A stretch of DNA of 64,000 nucleotides, taken from contig NZ_BMXY01000001.1 of assembly GCF_014651995.1 (NCBI RefSeq), positions 868,001 through 932,000 on the forward strand. The letters run 5' to 3'. This document shows positions 6,889 to 15,265 of the stretch, piece by piece. Source of the DNA: Cognatilysobacter xinjiangensis (GTDB lineage: Bacteria; Pseudomonadota; Gammaproteobacteria; Xanthomonadales; Xanthomonadaceae). How positions within the stretch are numbered: the stretch's first letter is position 1; every line of letters begins with the position of its first letter. The translations under genes and the position numbers were made by a program. A model generated the notes under the pieces. It made no database searches. It worked only from the letters and a program-made list of their open reading frames with translations, and was not told the DNA's origin.

Positions 6889-9195
6889 TCAGACCTCGCG
6901 CGCGCCTTCGCCTGCCGGCACCGGATCGCGACGCGGTGCGACCCACAGGCGTAGTACGAACCAGGCGAGGGAGACGGCGCCGACGCTGAAGACCGTATCG
7001 CCCGGCACGCGCATCCATACGAGCATGTCGATCAGCGGCTGCTGCATGAACTCGGCCGAACGCGCGTATGCGTAACCGTGGTCGATAGCGGCGATGAGCT
7101 GCAGCACGCCGAGCGGAAGCAGGGTGAGCAGCGCCATCATGGCGAGGCCGATGTTGAGCGCCCAGAACGCCAGCTTCAGCGGCCCGGTGTGCCACACCAT
7201 CTGCCCACGCAGGCCACGCACGCAGAACAGCAGCAGTGCGATTCCGAGCATGCCGTAGACACCGAAGAGGGCCGTATGGCCGTGCAGCGCCGTCAGGTTC
7301 AGGCCTTGCATGTAGTACAGCGAGAGCGGCGGGTTGATGAGGAAGCCGAACAGCCCGGCACCGACGAGGTTCCAGAAGCTCACCGCCACGAAGAACAGGA
7401 TCGGCCACTTGTAACGTGCCATCCAGGGCGTGGCCTTGCCCATCCGGTAGGTGTGGTATGCCTCGAAACCGATGAACGCCAAGGGCACCACTTCGAGTGC
7501 CGAGAAACTGGCACCGAGCGCGACCACCGCGGTCGGCGTACCGACGAAGTACAGGTGGTGCAGGGTGCCGAGCACGCCGCCCGAGAGGAAGACCACCGTC
7601 GCGAACAACACCGCCGTCGCTGCCGACTTCGCTCGCAACAGGCCGAGCTTCACGAATATCAGCGACATCACCGCAGCAGCGAACACCTCGAAGAAGCCCT
7701 CGACCCACAGGTGCACCAGCCACCAGCGCCAATACTCCACCTCCGAGATATGCGTGTGCTCGCCCCACATCAACGCGGATGCGAAGAACAGGCCGATGCA
7801 CACCGTCGACAGGAACATCAGGCCAACGATTGGCTTGATCTCACTCGTCTCCGACTTGAGCACTGGCCAAAGCGCCCGGCCCACCAGCGTGAGCCACAGC
7901 AATAGGCCCACGAACAGGAACCACTGCCAGAAGCGTCCCATGTCGGCGTACTCCCAGCCCTGATGGCCAAACCAGAAGTTGCTGGCGAGGCCGAGCTTCT
8001 GCTGGACAGCCAGCCACTGGCCGGCAAACGAACCGACGACGATGACCAAGAGGCAGCCGAACAGGAAGTTGACGCCGAGGCGCTGGAACTTCGGCTCGTG
8101 GCCCGAGATCGCGGGCGCCATATACAGGCCGGTCGCAAGCCAGGCGACTGCAATCCAGAGCACGGCGAGCTGCGTGTGCCAGGTCCGCGTGATCGAGTAG
8201 GGGATGATGTCAGAGAGCGCGAAACCGTACGCCTCCTGGCCTTCGACTTGGTAGTGCGCAGTGATCGCCCCGAGCAGTATCTGGGTGAGGAACAGCGCGA
8301 GTACGACCCAGAAGTACTTGGCTGTGGCACGCATCGAGGGCGTGATCCGCAGCATCGCGAGCGGGTCGGTCGCAGGCAGCCGAGTAGGGCCCTCTTCCTG
8401 ATGGGACCGGGCGTAGTGCCATCCGAGCAGCCCGATGCCAGCGAGCAGGAACAGCACGCTGAATACCGACCAGCCCCACAGGGGTGCGGCCGGCGTATTG
8501 CCGATCAACGGCTCATGCGGCCAGTTGTTGGTGTAGGTGACCGCCTTTTCAGAGCTCCCCTTCGCGACGATGCCAATTTGAGGGCGTTCGGTGCCTGCGG
8601 CCCACGCCGACCACCAGAAGAACGCGGACAGCGCCTTGCGGTGCGCCGCATCGGGCACGGTGTCGTTCTTCATGGCATAGGCTTCGCGCAGCGACGCCGT
8701 AGCCGGATCTCGTCCGAACAGGCTCTCGTAGTGAGCCGACACCGACGAGGCCGCTAATACGCGTGCCTCCGGAAGAGTGATCGTCTGGCTGGCGGGGTCG
8801 TAGGTGTTGCCACGCATGATCGGCTGCAGCCGGGCGCGAAGCTTCGCCTGGGTTTCGGCGTCCAGCCCTGCGTAGTTGGCAGCGCCCTCGGCGACCGCCC
8901 AGCCATCGAGGACTGCCATGGCCTCGCGATGGAGCCAGTCGGCGCTCCAGTCGGGCGCCACGTAGCCCCCATGCCCCCAGATCGAGCCCAGCTGCATGCC
9001 GCCCATCGACTGCCAGACTTGGCGGCCGAGCTGGATGTCGTCTTTCGTGTAAACCACTTGCCCCGATTCGCTCACCACGCGTTCCGGTACGGGCGGCGCG
9101 GTGCGGAAGATCTCTCCGCCCGCCCACAACAGCACCGAGAACGACGCGACGAGCAGGACCGCCAAGCCCCACCACAGTCTGCGTGTACTGCTCAT
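6889..9195 (-). CDS. norB: Quinol-dependent nitric oxide reductase (qNor)
   Basis: A 768-aa single-subunit enzyme that reduces two NO to N2O using quinol. The N-terminal extension (roughly residues 35-230) is the cytochrome-c-like but heme-less domain found only in qNor; GGMQLGSIWGHGGYVAPDW is diagnostic. The catalytic part has about 12 helices with the heme and FeB histidines in ARTWHTQLA-like (here TRTWHTQLAV), VHLWVEGFFEV, LHHLYF and TALHGHTALFG. The ATG at 9195 is chosen for its GGAGAGG ribosome site; the open frame runs further up to 9336. It is preceded by an FNR box at 9250-9263 and ended by a strong terminator. Together with NirK it carries nitrite to N2O. Confidence 0.95.
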   Translation of the reverse strand: MSSTRRLWWGLAVLLVASFSVLLWAGGEIFRTAPPVPERVVSESGQVVYTKDDIQLGRQVWQSMGGMQLGSIWGHGGYVAPDWSADWLHREAMAVLDGWAVAEGAANYAGLDAETQAKLRARLQPIMRGNTYDPASQTITLPEARVLAASSVSAHYESLFGRDPATASLREAYAMKNDTVPDAAHRKALSAFFWWSAWAAGTERPQIGIVAKGSSEKAVTYTNNWPHEPLIGNTPAAPLWGWSVFSVLFLLAGIGLLGWHYARSHQEEGPTRLPATDPLAMLRITPSMRATAKYFWVVLALFLTQILLGAITAHYQVEGQEAYGFALSDIIPYSITRTWHTQLAVLWIAVAWLATGLYMAPAISGHEPKFQRLGVNFLFGCLLVIVVGSFAGQWLAVQQKLGLASNFWFGHQGWEYADMGRFWQWFLFVGLLLWLTLVGRALWPVLKSETSEIKPIVGLMFLSTVCIGLFFASALMWGEHTHISEVEYWRWWLVHLWVEGFFEVFAAAVMSLIFVKLGLLRAKSAATAVLFATVVFLSGGVLGTLHHLYFVGTPTAVVALGASFSALEVVPLAFIGFEAYHTYRMGKATPWMARYKWPILFFVAVSFWNLVGAGLFGFLINPPLSLYYMQGLNLTALHGHTALFGVYGMLGIALLLFCVRGLRGQMVWHTGPLKLAFWALNIGLAMMALLTLLPLGVLQLIAAIDHGYAYARSAEFMQQPLIDMLVWMRVPGDTVFSVGAVSLAWFVLRLWVAPRRDPVPAGEGAREV

Positions 9196-9249
9196 GTCAC
9201 CTCTCCTTAGGGTTGAGGTGCATGCTCGATGGACCGGGCGGGCGCCACA

Positions 9250-9263
9250 TTGACCTGAGTCAA
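9250..9263 (-). promoter_or_regulatory. FNR/Dnr box for norB
   Basis: TTGAC-CTGA-GTCAA, a perfect dyad, 54 bp upstream of the norB ATG. Confidence 0.75.
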
Positions 9264-9295
9264 CCCGGCGCCGGTTTGTCAGCGCGGAACGGCTA

Positions 9296-10126
9296 CTAGG
9301 CGCGGAGCACAGGTGCGGCCAGGGCCTCCAGAGCATCCGGCACGAGCAGCTGCAGCTCCCGGCGCTCGACCGTCACCCAACCTTCGACCTGGAAGCGCTT
9401 GAGCACCCGACTTACAGTTTCTGGCGCCAAACGTAGGTAATTGGCGATATCGGTGCGGGCCATCGTCAGCTGGAAACGATGTGGTGAGAAGCCCCGGGCC
9501 GCGAGGCGGCGAGAAAAGCCGATCAGGAAGGCCGCGAGACGCTGATCAGCCGTGAAATCCCCTGCTAGCTGGGAAGCGCGACCGATGTCGCGGCTCATCA
9601 GCCTGAAAAGCTGCCGCTGCAGACCGGGCACGCGGGTCGCGAGAAGCTCCATCTGGGGAAACGAAAAGCGGCACAGCATGACCGTGTCGAGGGCGACGGC
9701 GTTGCACGGGTAATGGTCGGTGTCGATCGCGTTGAGACCGATGACCTCGCCGGGCAGATGGAAGCCGAGGACGTGCTCACGGCCGTCCCGGTCGACCACG
9801 TAGGTCTTCACGGTGCCGGCGCGCACGGCGGCGATCGCGTCGAAATCGTCCCCCTCGCGGAAGACGTGCTCCCCTGCCCGGATCGGTCCGACGTGCTCGA
9901 CCAGCACGTGCAGCTCCATAAGCGCGGACTTGTCCATGCCTTGCGACAGGCAGGCATCGGAGAACGCACAGGTCGAGCAGAAATGGAGCTCGTCGCCGTC
10001 GTCCGAGAGAGTGCGGGCATCCTGTCTGGGAAAGGCCGTCGGGTTCAGAAGCGTCTCCCGGGTGGGTTCAGACCGCGCGCGAGAACCGTGGGCGCACCAC
10101 GTTGTCCGGCGGGTCGAGGTAGGCAT
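9296..10126 (-). CDS. fnr: FNR-type Crp/Fnr transcription regulator (oxygen-sensing)
   Basis: The C-terminal part has the cNMP-like barrel (EGDDFDAIAAVRAG) and a helix-turn-helix with recognition segment APETVSRVLKRF, as in FNR/Anr. The cluster cysteines of true FNR are present: CSTCAFSDAC (C-x2-C-x5-C) near the N-terminus and a fourth Cys in HYPCNAVAL, so a [4Fe-4S] oxygen sensor is expected, not a heme Dnr. The E-S/R contacts fit the TTGAT boxes in this window. The start is uncertain: the nearest in-frame ATG (10126) overlaps the hemN 3' end, while a CTG at 10048 with GGGAG 6 nt upstream gives 250 aa, the usual FNR length. It follows hemN closely and is probably co-transcribed. Confidence 0.88.
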   Translation of the reverse strand: MPTSTRRTTWCAHGSRARSEPTRETLLNPTAFPRQDARTLSDDGDELHFCSTCAFSDACLSQGMDKSALMELHVLVEHVGPIRAGEHVFREGDDFDAIAAVRAGTVKTYVVDRDGREHVLGFHLPGEVIGLNAIDTDHYPCNAVALDTVMLCRFSFPQMELLATRVPGLQRQLFRLMSRDIGRASQLAGDFTADQRLAAFLIGFSRRLAARGFSPHRFQLTMARTDIANYLRLAPETVSRVLKRFQVEGWVTVERRELQLLVPDALEALAAPVLRA

Positions 10127-11468
10127 CGAAGCACATGGCGATGTTACGCAGGAAAAGTCGACCCTGCGACGTCGCCACGATCTTTCCCGCCTCCCGCCGG
10201 ACCAGGCCATCCGCCTCGAGCGTGGCGAGCTTCTCGAGCGACGTCGCAAAGTAGCTCTGGAAGTCGATCTGGTAGCGCCTTTCGAGCGGCTCGATCGGGA
10301 TCTCCGCCTGGCACATCAACGCCTGGATCACGTCCGCGCGCAGCTGATCGTCCTCGCTGAGTGTCAAGCCTCGGAACACCGGGAGCCGGCCTTCGTCGAG
10401 CGCGATCTCCCAGCTGGGTAGATCGCGAGGGTTCTGGCTGAACGTGGTGCCGATATGGCTGATTGCACTGACGCCGAGGCCAATCAGATCGCTGTCGGCA
10501 TGCGTGGTATAGCCCATGAAGTTGCGGTGCAGGCCGCCGCGAGCCTGGGCAATCGACAGCTCGTCGTCAGGCAGGGCGAAGTGGTCCATGCCGATGTAGA
10601 GATAACCCGCATTCGTGAGGCGCGTGATCGCCAGGGAGAGCAGGGCCAGCTTGTCCTGCGGGGTGGGAAGCTCTGCCTCTTCGATCTGCCGTTGGGCACG
10701 GAACATTTCCGGCAGATGAGCATAGCTGTAGACCGCGATCCGGTCCGGCCGCATGGCGAGGACTTCATCCAGCGTGCGACCGAAGCCTGCCAGCGTCTGC
10801 TTCGGAAGCCCGTAAATGAGGTCGATGTTGACCGAGCGGAATCCACTGGCCCGACAGGCGTCAACGGCCGCCTGGGTTTCCTCGACGCTCTGGATCCGGT
10901 TCACCGCGACCTGCACGACCGGATCGAAGTCCTGGACACCGAAGCTCGCCCGGTTGAAACCAATACGGCCGAGTTCCGTAATGTCGGTGGGCCGTATGAA
11001 GCGTGGGTCCAGTTCTATAGAGATATCGCGACTTTGATCGTCCGAGAAATAGAAGTGCCGGCGGAGCGTGCCGATGCATTCTTCAAGCTGGGCAGGCGAT
11101 AGGAAATTCGGGGTCCCACCGCCAAAGTGCACTTGAATGACTTCCCGATCGCGGTCGAACCTCCCGGCCACCAGCGCGACCTCGCGATAGAGCCGCGAGA
11201 GATAGAGTTCGCTGCGCGTCTGGTCCCGTGTGATGATGCGGTTACAACCGCAGTAGAAGCATGGACTGAAGCAGAACGGCACGTGGACATATAGCGACAG
11301 CCTGCGAGGGATCGGGTCACCGTTGCTGCCGGTAATCGCTTCACACAACCGTGTCTCGTCGAAACCGCCGACGAACTGGGGGGCGGTCGGGTAGGAGGTG
11401 TAACGAGGCCCGGGTGCGCTATACCGCTCCAGGAGGTCTCGATTCGGCAGTGCAGTGAAGGTCGCCAT
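10068..11468 (-). CDS. hemN: Oxygen-independent coproporphyrinogen III oxidase (radical SAM)
   Basis: A 466-aa enzyme making protoporphyrinogen IX for heme without oxygen. The radical-SAM cluster motif is CFYCGCN (C-x3-C-x2-C) in PFCFSPCFYCGCN, preceded by HVPFC. PRYTSYPTAPQF near the N-terminus and GLGVSAISHIG later are HemN signatures, and the length is standard (about 457). The start at 11468 is chosen because the FNR box (11503-11516) and a TACCCT -10 (11480-11475) place transcription exactly at this ATG, so the mRNA is probably leaderless. The FNR gene follows directly. Confidence 0.95.
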   Translation of the reverse strand: MATFTALPNRDLLERYSAPGPRYTSYPTAPQFVGGFDETRLCEAITGSNGDPIPRRLSLYVHVPFCFSPCFYCGCNRIITRDQTRSELYLSRLYREVALVAGRFDRDREVIQVHFGGGTPNFLSPAQLEECIGTLRRHFYFSDDQSRDISIELDPRFIRPTDITELGRIGFNRASFGVQDFDPVVQVAVNRIQSVEETQAAVDACRASGFRSVNIDLIYGLPKQTLAGFGRTLDEVLAMRPDRIAVYSYAHLPEMFRAQRQIEEAELPTPQDKLALLSLAITRLTNAGYLYIGMDHFALPDDELSIAQARGGLHRNFMGYTTHADSDLIGLGVSAISHIGTTFSQNPRDLPSWEIALDEGRLPVFRGLTLSEDDQLRADVIQALMCQAEIPIEPLERRYQIDFQSYFATSLEKLATLEADGLVRREAGKIVATSQGRLFLRNIAMCFDAYLDPPDNVVRPRFSRAV

Positions 11469-11474
11469 GGACGC

Positions 11475-11516
11475 AGGGTAGGGGGCATCCCTATGCCCGG
11501 CCTTGATCCGGGTCAA
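11475..11516 (-). promoter_or_regulatory. FNR-activated, probably leaderless hemN promoter
   Basis: FNR box TTGAT-CCGG-GTCAA at 11503-11516 and a -10 TACCCT at 11480-11475. The box centre is 41.5 bp from position 11468, the A of the hemN ATG. Confidence 0.75.
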
Positions 11517-11791
11517 TTTCAGGGGGATTCGTCCGGTCGCGGTTTCCAGCAGCTTCAGGTCCTCAAAGCGGGCGTCCCAATAGCGCCGACACCGCCCGCA
11601 GCAGGGCTCTTGTCGCTGCCGCATGGATTCGAAAGCGTGGCGTAATGCTCGGGCATAGATTGAATGCTGACCCCTCGCACTGCCTGCAACTTTGCGCGCA
11701 GCGTCACGGCTCTCTAATGGCGGAACGCCGATTGCGACCGGATCAAGAACGGGCTGTCTGTAGACTGAGGCTCCGTTTCTCTGGCGAAGAT

Positions 11792-12220
11792 ATGTCGAAC
11801 TTCAATTCCGTACTGAAAGCTGAGATCGCTCGCGTCGCTCGGAAGGAAATCAAGAACGCGATAGATCCGGTGCGAAAGGCCAACGCCAACCATCGTCGCG
11901 AGATCGCGGAACTGAAGCGGCAAGTTCTCACTCTGCAGAAGGAGATTCGCTCGCTCGGGAAGGCATCACGTGTGACTACGCCTGTAGCGGCGGACAGCGG
12001 AACCACCACACGCTTCGGGGCGAAGGGACTGAAGTCGCTACGGGCACGCCTCGGCCTGTCGGCGGCGGACTTCGGTCGCCTTGTCGGCGCCAGTGCCCAG
12101 TCCATTTACAACTGGGAAGCGGGCAAGGCAGTTCCACGCGCTAGCCAGCAAGCGGCACTGGCTTCGGTCCGTGGGCTCGGCAAACGTGAAGCCGCCAAAC
12201 GACTCGACGCTCTGGCCTAG
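11792..12220 (+). CDS. Small coiled-coil/HTH DNA-binding protein (copy 1, at the Tn7-like element's tns end)
   Basis: A 142-aa protein. Residues 1-55 form a charged coiled coil (KKEIKNA-, NHRREIAELKRQ-type heptads). Residues 75-125 are an XRE-like helix-turn-helix (GLSAADFGRLVG, then SIYNWEAGKAVPR). It is probably a regulator; the partner is unknown. The ATG at 11792 is fixed by identity with the second copy at 31342, where similarity also starts. It points toward the Tn7-like element and ends about 500 bp before tnsA, the layout of a Tn7 attachment gene relative to the tnsA end. Similarity to copy 2 continues upstream into the hemN promoter and about 90 bp downstream of the stop. Confidence 0.8.
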   Translation: MSNFNSVLKAEIARVARKEIKNAIDPVRKANANHRREIAELKRQVLTLQKEIRSLGKASRVTTPVAADSGTTTRFGAKGLKSLRARLGLSAADFGRLVGASAQSIYNWEAGKAVPRASQQAALASVRGLGKREAAKRLDALA

Positions 12221-12724
12221 ACGGACGCTCGCGAAGCGGAAGTTGGCCGCCGACGGAAGATCCAGCCAGCTTTTCAAAGCTGAGGCATTTCCTGCGACTC
12301 GGCCGTCTGAGATTCCTGATCGGTATCGCTCGAGCTTGGGCGTCGTGTTGGGTTCCACATGGGGACGCACGCGCCCAGCCGAAGCGATCAAGGTTGTGTC
12401 GCGACCGGATTCCACAGAACCCGACATCGGGATTTCTTCCGCTTAGGCACCCAGTGCTGCATCCGGGACGCGCCAGACGCGACCTGAGGGGCAAATTGGC
12501 GAGCTGTCAGATCGAGCCGTTCCAGACTCGGTCGACCTCAGGCAGCCTCAAACGCGTTTGTCAGGTCAATTGGTCATCTGGACAGCCTCCCGAAGTACAC
12601 CTAGTGCGCGAGAGGTAAGTCGTTGATCTGCCAGTGACCGTCCGTCTGATTTCCCCCGATTGGCTGTTGAAGCCGGCAGCCAAAAGTCGTACACCGGTGC
12701 TGAGTCGTCAGTGTTGGGGGAGCG
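12221..12724. other. Non-coding stretch likely to hold the tnsA-side transposon end
   Basis: No convincing gene. The first 90 bp or so still resembles the region after HTH copy 2. Further on there are loosely repeated elements that could be TnsB sites: AATTGGCGAGCTGTCAG near 12494, AATTGGTCATCTGGACAG near 12569 and GATTGGCTGTTGAAG near 12658. I could not define a clean TGT...ACA terminus or target duplication. Confidence 0.4.
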
Positions 12725-13378
12725 ATGGCAGTTGTCGAACGGCCTGCTCCGCCCTCGGTGTCACTCGACCTGCGCGAGCGGCGCTCGGTAGCGATTTGTG
12801 AGGTCTACAGTTGCCGGCTGAGGCGCACCGTCGTGGTCCACGAGCGCGCCTACTGGGTGCTGCTGTGGCTCGACTGGGCGCCAGACGTCGCAAATTTCGC
12901 TGAACGACCCCAGACCCCTGGTCGCAAGGGGGAATGGCTCGCAGACTTTTGGGTTGAAAACCGTTCGGGCGAGCTACTCCTCGATACCCGCCTAGAGCCC
13001 GAGCCGCCCAATAGGGTTCAGCTCAGTCCCGCGCCCTGGAGCTTGGAGGGTGCCGACTGCATAGCGGCCGACTCTGGAGTGCTCAGCGTGGGCGCAGCGT
13101 GGCACTGGAGTAGGAGAGGCCTCCTTCTCAACTTGGAACGAGCGCAGCCTTTTACGGTGGCCGCCGCGCTTGGCGGGGGGTACCCGGCACTTGCCAACTC
13201 GGTGCGCCAAGTCGTCGCGGGCACACCGACCACCGTTCAGCACGTGATCGACCGCATCGGCGGTGAGGAGCACGCGACCATGTGCGCTCTGTTTGCCGAA
13301 GTTAAAGGCGGCCGCCTGCGTATCGACTGGACTAAGCCGCTCAATCGCATGACGCGCGTGGAGGCGACCCATGCATAG
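12725..13378 (+). CDS. tnsA: TnsA-like endonuclease subunit of a Tn7-like transposase
   Basis: A 217-aa protein, first gene of a five-gene transposition operon. In Tn7, TnsA nicks the 5' ends of the element and makes transposition cut-and-paste. The N-terminal half matches the nuclease fold: E40 in VVHERAYW, then LDWAPDVANFAERP (the usual VxxYxEQP-like strand) and D74 in WLADFW. The expected third element (Q/E-x-K) reads D87-T-R89 here, so the active site may be altered. It overlaps tnsB by 8 bp. The ATG at 12725 follows GGGGGA. The family call leans on position before a clear TnsB and on the E/D pattern. Confidence 0.72.
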   Translation: MAVVERPAPPSVSLDLRERRSVAICEVYSCRLRRTVVVHERAYWVLLWLDWAPDVANFAERPQTPGRKGEWLADFWVENRSGELLLDTRLEPEPPNRVQLSPAPWSLEGADCIAADSGVLSVGAAWHWSRRGLLLNLERAQPFTVAAALGGGYPALANSVRQVVAGTPTTVQHVIDRIGGEEHATMCALFAEVKGGRLRIDWTKPLNRMTRVEATHA

Positions 13379-15263
13379 ACGGGTAGTAAGCCGCGTGCCG
13401 CGAGAATGGCGTAACCCGGATGACTGGCCTAAGCCGCCGGATTCGGCGGTGCCGGAGGAGCATCGATCGACGTACATGGCTCGATGCGGCGCGCTAACCG
13501 ACTACCTGGAAGGCAAGTCCCTTGCCGCAATCCGGGAGGCCTACAACATCGACTCCTCCGCCTTGTACAAATTTCTCGATGCATGCCTCAAGCCTGCGCC
13601 CGCGGGTGGCATCCGCGGCTTTAGTGCCGTAATCCCCTATGCCCGCACGAGCGGCTACGTGCGCAAAACGGACGTCAATCCAGATCAACTGGCAGCCGGG
13701 CGAGGCACGGCTGGCCTGTTCACGGCCTTGCTGGCTGACCATAAGCCCCTCGCGGCGTATGTGGAGGAACGGGCGAAGAAGTACGCCACGGCGGCTTGGG
13801 AAAAGAGGCGACTGCCTATCAGGGCCGAGCACGATGCTTTTTGCACGCGAGCCGCCGAATTTCTGAAGAACGATCAATATCCCTTCACTCTGCGGTCGCG
13901 CGCGCGGGAGGGATTCAGGACCGCGTTACACGAGGCAATCGCCAAGCATCGCGGCGCGCAAGCCGCCCATTTGGAACCTTCTATGTGGCTGCGCTTTAGG
14001 GGCGAGCATCCCGCCTACTACCGACGCATCCAGATTGACGCGCACCAACTCGATGGGTTCATCAGCGCGCGGGTTGAGGGGAAGAAGGGGCGCTTCCGCA
14101 CTAAAAGGCTACGACCGTGGTTGATAGCCGCCGTCGAGGTCGAGTCGACAAATCTGGTGGGTTGGCATCTAAGCATCGACGATGAGCCAAGTGCGGAAGA
14201 CGTACTGTGTTGCCTGTACGACATGATGCGTAACGACGACGGTCATCGAGTCGTCGATATGCCCGAATTTTCATTAGAAGATGGGAAGGGGCTACCGTCG
14301 CTCGTCGTCGATGGTTGCGCGTCCAGGTATCCCGACGTCGTCGAACTGGACAACGCGCTGGCCCATCACGCACACATTGTGCGCGAGGCGATTACGACGA
14401 AATTATTCGCATCTATCCAGCATGGTTGCTCGCACGAGCCACGTCGGCGCGTACAGATCGAGCAATCATTCAATACGCTCACCCATCGCAACATACAGCA
14501 CTCACTGATGGGAATTCGCCCTGACGCCACCGATCGGGAGCGAGCGATCGCTGAGGAGAATGCCGGCGGGATGACGGTGGAGGCCATGGAAGCCTATCTG
14601 CGAATGGTGCTTGGCCGGCACAACGATGCACCGACCGACGCCCATTACGGAAAGGTTCGACTGCAATGTCTACGGGAGGAACCGACCTACGAGCTGCGCC
14701 GCGCCGACACCTCGGTCCGCGCAAGCTGGCGGTCCCTCGTCGAACGCGAGATTGTGACGCCGATACGAGCATCGGATGGTCATCCGCCCCACGTGAACCT
14801 GCTCAACGCTACCTACTCAAATGACTTGCTGCGGGCCGCTTACGACTTGGTAGGGCGCGACGTCATCGTCGTGGTTAACCTCAACCAGCCCAGGATCGCA
14901 CGTGCGTACATAAAAGGCGGACTGTCCTTCGGCGTATTGACCGTGCTTGGCCCCTGGCGTGATTTCGAGCATGACTATCGGCTCCGCCGCTTTCTCAGCC
15001 GGGCCAAAGGTGACGGTCGATTCCACTGGGTGCCGGGGAAGAGCCCCGAGGAGTGCGTCAACGACTTCCTTAAACGCGTAGGCGGCGAGCGCGCGTCCCA
15101 GAAGAGGAGGGCAGGCGGCAACAGCAAGCTACAGAGTGCTCGAGCAGATCAGGCACAAGGCGGCGTTTCCAAGGCCAGGCCCGAAACCAAGCTCGTTTCC
15201 AAGCTCGCCGAGGTTCAAACGCTGGACATCGCGTCGATTCTCGGCAGGAAGCTCGAGGGTTAA
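13371..15263 (+). CDS. tnsB: TnsB-like DDE transposase
   Basis: A 630-aa transposase of the TnsB/TniA/Mu family (rve integrase core). It cuts and joins the 3' transposon ends. The catalytic triad is visible: D223 in IQIDAH, D327 in VELDNA and E364 in VQIEQSF, 36 residues after the second Asp. N-terminal helix-turn-helix regions (residues 35-70 and 140-200) would bind the ends; the C-terminal tail (from about 575) is basic and low-complexity, as expected for contact with TnsC. It overlaps tnsA by 8 bp and is 2 bp from tnsC. Confidence 0.88.
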   Translation: MHRRVVSRVPREWRNPDDWPKPPDSAVPEEHRSTYMARCGALTDYLEGKSLAAIREAYNIDSSALYKFLDACLKPAPAGGIRGFSAVIPYARTSGYVRKTDVNPDQLAAGRGTAGLFTALLADHKPLAAYVEERAKKYATAAWEKRRLPIRAEHDAFCTRAAEFLKNDQYPFTLRSRAREGFRTALHEAIAKHRGAQAAHLEPSMWLRFRGEHPAYYRRIQIDAHQLDGFISARVEGKKGRFRTKRLRPWLIAAVEVESTNLVGWHLSIDDEPSAEDVLCCLYDMMRNDDGHRVVDMPEFSLEDGKGLPSLVVDGCASRYPDVVELDNALAHHAHIVREAITTKLFASIQHGCSHEPRRRVQIEQSFNTLTHRNIQHSLMGIRPDATDRERAIAEENAGGMTVEAMEAYLRMVLGRHNDAPTDAHYGKVRLQCLREEPTYELRRADTSVRASWRSLVEREIVTPIRASDGHPPHVNLLNATYSNDLLRAAYDLVGRDVIVVVNLNQPRIARAYIKGGLSFGVLTVLGPWRDFEHDYRLRRFLSRAKGDGRFHWVPGKSPEECVNDFLKRVGGERASQKRRAGGNSKLQSARADQAQGGVSKARPETKLVSKLAEVQTLDIASILGRKLEG

Positions 15264-15265
15264 GC

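Noticed and set aside
12221..12724. Exact right end (TGT...) and TnsB sites of the Tn7-like element
   Set aside because: Only loose AATTGG-N-CTG-type repeats were found, with no matching inverted set on the other side, so coordinates would be guesses.
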